In this document: one piece after another, positions 15,170 through 18,521 of the stretch
How positions within the stretch are numbered: the first letter of the stretch is position 1
How the letters are laid out: each line of letters begins with the position of its first letter
Source: Rhodanobacteraceae bacterium UBA703
GTDB taxonomy: Bacteria > Pseudomonadota > Gammaproteobacteria > Xanthomonadales > Rhodanobacteraceae
Direction: 5' to 3'
Assembly: GCA_002297645.1 (NCBI GenBank)
Contig: DBMH01000065.1
Span: 1-18,521, forward strand
Length of the DNA stretch: 18,521 nt
The notes under the pieces: model-generated
Told to the model about the DNA's origin: nothing
The model's database searches: none
What the model saw: the letters and a program-made list of their open reading frames with translations, nothing else
Program-made: the position numbers and the translations under genes

Positions 15170-17560
15170 ATGAAGCGACTCGTCATACCCCTGCTGGCGG
15201 CCTGGGCCGGGCTGGGCTTCGCATCCGCCCGGGCAGACCTTGCCGCCCTCGGCGCGACCGATAGCCCTGCTCCCGCACCGGCTCCTTCCGCTGTCGCGGA
15301 CCCGCCCTCGATCTGGACGGGCCAGCGCATGCCGCCTCCGTCGGAGGGCGAAGGGCTGCGCAACGAGATCGCCATGTCGGATGACGTCGCGTTGGTCGGT
15401 GATTCGGATCAAGTTCACGTCTATCGCAAGGACGCCGGCCAATGGATCGAGCATCAGACCCTTCGATCCGGCCATCCGGCCTCCAGCGAAATGTTCTTCG
15501 GCGGAGCCATCGCCATGCGCGGCTCCCATGCCGTCATCGGCTATTCCATTTCCCTGAACGGCGCCTTCTTCACCTCTCCGGCGCCAGCGTATGGCCTCGG
15601 TGCGGAAGCTGACCCTGCTGCCCACGTCTTCGAAGAGCGTGATGGCGCCTGGATCGAAACGGCCCGCCTGATGCCGGACGATGGGGCCCCGGGTTCGTCC
15701 TGGAGGCCCGGGGCCAGCACGTTCGCGACCAGTGTTGCGATCGACGGCTCCACGGTCGCCGTGGGTGCTTTCCAGCATACGGCAGATCCGAGCCGTCCCC
15801 ATCAAGGGGCGGTATACGTTTTCACCAACGACGGCGGCGTTTGGCGCCAGACGCAGAAACTGCTTCCTGACGACGGTCGTGGCGGCGACAGCTTCGGCAA
15901 TGCCGTGGCTTTGCAGGGCGATACCCTTTTGATCGGTGCTCGTGAGGCGACACGCAACCGTGACTTTCCTTTGCACGGACTGGTCTATGTGTTCAAGCGA
16001 CAAGGCGGACTGTGGACACAGCGCCAGACGCTGTTCGCGCCAACCCTGAAATCGGGTGCGCAGTTTGGCCAGTCGCTGGCGCTGGATGGCGATACCGCGA
16101 TCGTCGGAGAGCCCGGGGGGCTCGATCACGCTGGTGCGGCGCATGCGCTGCGGCGCAACAACGATCTCTGGCAGGTGGCACAGACGTTGCCATCGACGGG
16201 CGCCGTAGGCATTCGAGACACGCTGGGCTTTCGGGTCGCCCTTTCCGGCGATCGCGCACTCGTCAGCGCCTTCCAGTCCGTGTACACCGACGGCTTGGTG
16301 CAGCAGGGCGTCGCTTACATCTATGAGCGAATCGACGGCCGCTGGAGGCGGCGCGCTCGTCTGACTTCGCCGGAAGGAACGGACTACGGCTTTTTCGGCG
16401 CCTGGGTGGGCCTGTCGGGGCGCTCGGCGATCGTAGGCTCAATGCCCAGGGGCAATGTCTTCGCGTTCGAGGCGCACCAACCGCCCAGTGCCAATCCCGG
16501 CTCTCCTTCCGTACGGATGGCCTTGCCTGTCGGAGAGAAGGGGCACGTGCCCCTTCGAATCGACAATTCAGGCGACGAGACCCTCGACTTCGCTCTCGGG
16601 AATGCGTTGCCAGTGGCTGCCGCTCCGCTGCGCACTGCGGAGGCGCTCGATCCCACCGCCTGGAAAGAGACGTTGCCTCCCGCATCGCCGCTGGCCGTCG
16701 GTCCGGTCGCGACCCGCCGACCGTTGGGTGCGCCGCGGCTTGACGGCTCGCCTCTCGATTTCGCTCTGGACGACGGCAGCTTCCAGATTCCGCTGTCCTT
16801 CGGTCGCGACTATTGGGAGCAGTCCGCCATCTGGCTCAACCGATTCGCCGCACCGGCGGGCACGGGAGCCTTCACGCTGGACAGCGTATCGATCCTGTTT
16901 CCGCCGCAGACGCTCGGTACCCTGGTCGGCAAGTCGATCAACCTGGTCGCCTATTTCGATGTCCAGCGCAGCGGCGAACCGACCTATGCGGTGCGACTGG
17001 GAAGCGATCATTTCGTCACCATCGCCGGCGAAGGCCAGTTCCAGACCTTCGCCACGAACTTTCGCGTGCCCGGCGACGGCGATGTCTACGTCGGCTTCGA
17101 GACGAGCTATGCGCGTGGTGGCAGTTGGCCGCAGCTCTACCCGGTCGCCGTGAACACCAACACGCCTCGATTCGCCCGCTCCTGGCATGCCTCGATGGGA
17201 ATCGGAGCTGCCAACCTCGACGAACTCTCCGCCAACACGACCCAGGGTTTCATCGAAAACCACTCGCGAGGCGGCAACTGGCTGATTCGCGCGACCGGAA
17301 CCGACCCTGACAACGATTGCATCGATCCTCAGGCAGCGTCCTGGCTGGTGGCAACTCCGGCCAGCGGTTCGATTGCCGCCGGCGGCTCGACTTCGATTCT
17401 GCTCGCACTGAACGCCGCCGGCCTTGCCGAGGGAACCCATGCCGCACAGTTGTGCGTGGCCAGCAATGATCCAGGGCGACCGATGCAGCGCGTGCCGGTC
17501 GTACTGACCGTGGTAGCTGACGGCACGATCTTCCGCGACGGTTTCGAGGGCACGCCATGA
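15170..17560 (+). CDS. Secreted FG-GAP seven-bladed propeller protein with split Ig-like domain and DGFE tail
   Basis: A 796-residue exported protein. The signal peptide is residues 1-22 (ARA-DL). Seven FG-GAP-like repeats, each with a V-A-L-x-G-D-x-A-x-V-G core, start near residues 67, 113, 188, 245, 302, 355 and 412; seven fits a closed beta-propeller of the integrin-alpha kind. Residues 450-478 (VPLRIDNSGDETLDFAL) look like the first strands of an Ig-like domain. Its usual second half appears only at 717-783 (C717, W, GSIAAGGST, GLAEGTHAAQLCVASNDP, VPVVLTVV). Between them lies a module of about 190 residues starting at LDDGS (530) with WLNRF (555-559). C717 and C762 may form a disulfide. 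The protein ends GTIFRDGFEGTP. The start at 15170 has GGGGAA 7 bases upstream and begins the signal peptide. No enzyme motif was seen. A surface or extracellular binding role is inferred. Confidence 0.87.
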   Translation: MKRLVIPLLAAWAGLGFASARADLAALGATDSPAPAPAPSAVADPPSIWTGQRMPPPSEGEGLRNEIAMSDDVALVGDSDQVHVYRKDAGQWIEHQTLRSGHPASSEMFFGGAIAMRGSHAVIGYSISLNGAFFTSPAPAYGLGAEADPAAHVFEERDGAWIETARLMPDDGAPGSSWRPGASTFATSVAIDGSTVAVGAFQHTADPSRPHQGAVYVFTNDGGVWRQTQKLLPDDGRGGDSFGNAVALQGDTLLIGAREATRNRDFPLHGLVYVFKRQGGLWTQRQTLFAPTLKSGAQFGQSLALDGDTAIVGEPGGLDHAGAAHALRRNNDLWQVAQTLPSTGAVGIRDTLGFRVALSGDRALVSAFQSVYTDGLVQQGVAYIYERIDGRWRRRARLTSPEGTDYGFFGAWVGLSGRSAIVGSMPRGNVFAFEAHQPPSANPGSPSVRMALPVGEKGHVPLRIDNSGDETLDFALGNALPVAAAPLRTAEALDPTAWKETLPPASPLAVGPVATRRPLGAPRLDGSPLDFALDDGSFQIPLSFGRDYWEQSAIWLNRFAAPAGTGAFTLDSVSILFPPQTLGTLVGKSINLVAYFDVQRSGEPTYAVRLGSDHFVTIAGEGQFQTFATNFRVPGDGDVYVGFETSYARGGSWPQLYPVAVNTNTPRFARSWHASMGIGAANLDELSANTTQGFIENHSRGGNWLIRATGTDPDNDCIDPQAASWLVATPASGSIAAGGSTSILLALNAAGLAEGTHAAQLCVASNDPGRPMQRVPVVLTVVADGTIFRDGFEGTP

Positions 17561-17587
17561 ATCAGATGCACTGCGCCCTTCTCCCGA

Positions 17588-17623
17588 CCCCACGCCTGCC
17601 CGAGCGGCGTGGGGCCATTTTCT
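17588..17623 (+). terminator. Terminator-like hairpin between the two secreted-protein genes
   Basis: CCCCACGCC (17588-17596) and GGCGTGGGG (17606-17614) form a perfect 9-bp stem with a 9-base loop, followed by CCATTTTCT with a 4-T run. It sits 27 bases past one stop and ends 14 bases before the next likely start, so it may terminate or attenuate transcription into the downstream gene. Confidence 0.65.
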
Positions 17624-17637
17624 GCGGATTCTCGTCC

Positions 17638-18521
17638 ATGAAGATGCTTTCCCTCTCCTTCGCCGGTCTGCTCCTCGCCGGTAGCGCAGGCGCGGCCTCG
17701 CTGCAGCGTGCGCCGGCCAGCAACGTCGCGCGCATTCCAGCGGCGGCCCTGGGCGCCCGCGCGCTCGCGCAGATGGACGACCACACGCCGGTCGCGCTGG
17801 GCGGCGTGGCCTGTTCGGACTACCAGAACGCGCGCACGTTCGGTCAGAGCTGGTGGCGGCGTTTCTATCTGGCCGAGCACGGATCGCCGTCGTCGTTGCG
17901 CATCGAAAGCGTGACGATCGGTGCCGAGGCCGGCATCGGACCGGTCACGATTCGGCTCCACGCCCTGCCGCACGCGATACCAGTCGACACGATTCCCGCC
18001 CATCTGCTGCGCCCCTTGGGCCAGTCGGACATGATCATGGTGCACGGCCAGTTGAACACGACCACGATTCCGGTGACCGGTCTGCTTGCAGATGCCGTGG
18101 GCGAGGATCTGGTGGTCGAGTACCACGTGGGAGAGACCTTCGACTCCGCCTTCTACGCCGGCGCCAATGCGACGACGGAGACCCACCCGTCCTTCCTCAG
18201 TGCTCCCGGCTGTGATGTGCCCGAGCCGACCCGCGTCGCCGACCTCGGCTTTCCGGACGCGCACATGATCCTTGTCGCCAACATGGCGGCCCCCGGCGTC
18301 GGCGCGCTGCCGTCGTTCACGCCCGCGACGATCGCGTCGGGCGAGGTGTCGCGGCTGCAGATCGTGCTGGCCAATCCGTTGTCGTCGCCGGCGGCTCTGA
18401 CGTCGGCGTTCACGATCGCCTTGCCGCCCGGCCTGTTCGTGGCGCCGCTGCCGAACGCGGCGACCACCTGCGGCGGCAGCGTGACCGCGACGGCCATGCA
18501 GGGCAGCGTGAGCCTCGACGG
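17638..18521 (+). CDS. Secreted multi-domain protein with DUF7933/DUF11-like repeat, partial (3' end cut)
   Basis: The frame is open to the window end, giving 294 complete codons of a longer protein. Residues 1-20 are a signal peptide (MKMLSLSFAGLLLAGSAGAAS). Residues 59-220 look like a secreted beta-sandwich module: CSDY, WWRRF (72-76), LRIESVTIG, TTTIPVTG, DLVVEYHVG, FYAGAN, PSFLSAPGC, then MILVANM. Its W-x-R-F plus SV-strand start recalls the insert module of the preceding gene. From residue 225 the pattern SFTPATIASGE..RLQIVLANP..ALTSAFTIALPPGLFVAPLPNAATTCGG matches a DUF7933/DUF11-like adhesin repeat, probably the first of several. An in-frame ATG at 17557 overlaps the previous stop (ATGA) but would bury the signal peptide, so 17638 is preferred; only a weak GGA precedes it. 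A surface or secreted role is inferred. Confidence 0.82.
   Translation, partial: MKMLSLSFAGLLLAGSAGAASLQRAPASNVARIPAAALGARALAQMDDHTPVALGGVACSDYQNARTFGQSWWRRFYLAEHGSPSSLRIESVTIGAEAGIGPVTIRLHALPHAIPVDTIPAHLLRPLGQSDMIMVHGQLNTTTIPVTGLLADAVGEDLVVEYHVGETFDSAFYAGANATTETHPSFLSAPGCDVPEPTRVADLGFPDAHMILVANMAAPGVGALPSFTPATIASGEVSRLQIVLANPLSSPAALTSAFTIALPPGLFVAPLPNAATTCGGSVTATAMQGSVSLD

Overview
The window comes from a high-GC Gammaproteobacterium, most likely of the order Lysobacterales/Xanthomonadales. The basis is high GC with strong third-position GC bias, close Rep, RhtA and PlsB homologues of the E. coli type, and secreted proteins with choice-of-anchor Q and DUF7933-like modules. The family or genus cannot be fixed from this sequence alone. 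No tRNA, rRNA, insertion sequence, prophage, CRISPR array or origin was seen. Long open frames antisense to real genes are high-GC shadows and are left out.

Left part (1-7354). A periplasmic Sel1-like protein (minus) diverges from a class II, SIRT4-like sirtuin (plus). A hairpin-rich convergent intergenic region follows, then a secreted right-handed beta-helix protein with a choice-of-anchor Q C-terminus (minus). It diverges from the Rep helicase gene (plus). An RhtA-type EamA exporter (plus) then converges, with only 9 bp between stops, on an AI-2E family membrane protein (minus).

Middle part (7355-12457). A lipoprotein e(P4)-type acid phosphatase is followed by a 403-bp non-coding stretch. 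That stretch holds an AT-rich island, two hairpins, a clear intrinsic terminator and a candidate promoter. Next come an unrecognised lipoprotein, a double hairpin/terminator, and plsB, the glycerol-3-phosphate acyltransferase that starts phospholipid synthesis.

Right part (12458-18521). Sixty-six bases after plsB lies a CadC/ToxR-like membrane-bound winged-helix regulator with a large TPR region. It is followed on the same strand by two secreted multi-domain proteins. The first is a seven-bladed FG-GAP propeller with an Ig-like domain that appears to be split by an insert. The second, cut by the window end, has a related-looking beta-sandwich module followed by a DUF7933/DUF11-like domain. 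Terminator-like hairpins sit just in front of both secreted-protein genes.

Most of the window is ordinary chromosome. The most interesting signal is a short shared C-terminal tail, F-x-D-G-F-[E/D], on the two complete large secreted proteins. They have otherwise unrelated folds, and the tail could be a sorting or processing tag. Next in interest are the split Ig-like domain, the hairpins placed just upstream of ribosome sites, the AT-rich candidate small RNA at 8434-8634, and the altered residues next to the PlsB catalytic His.
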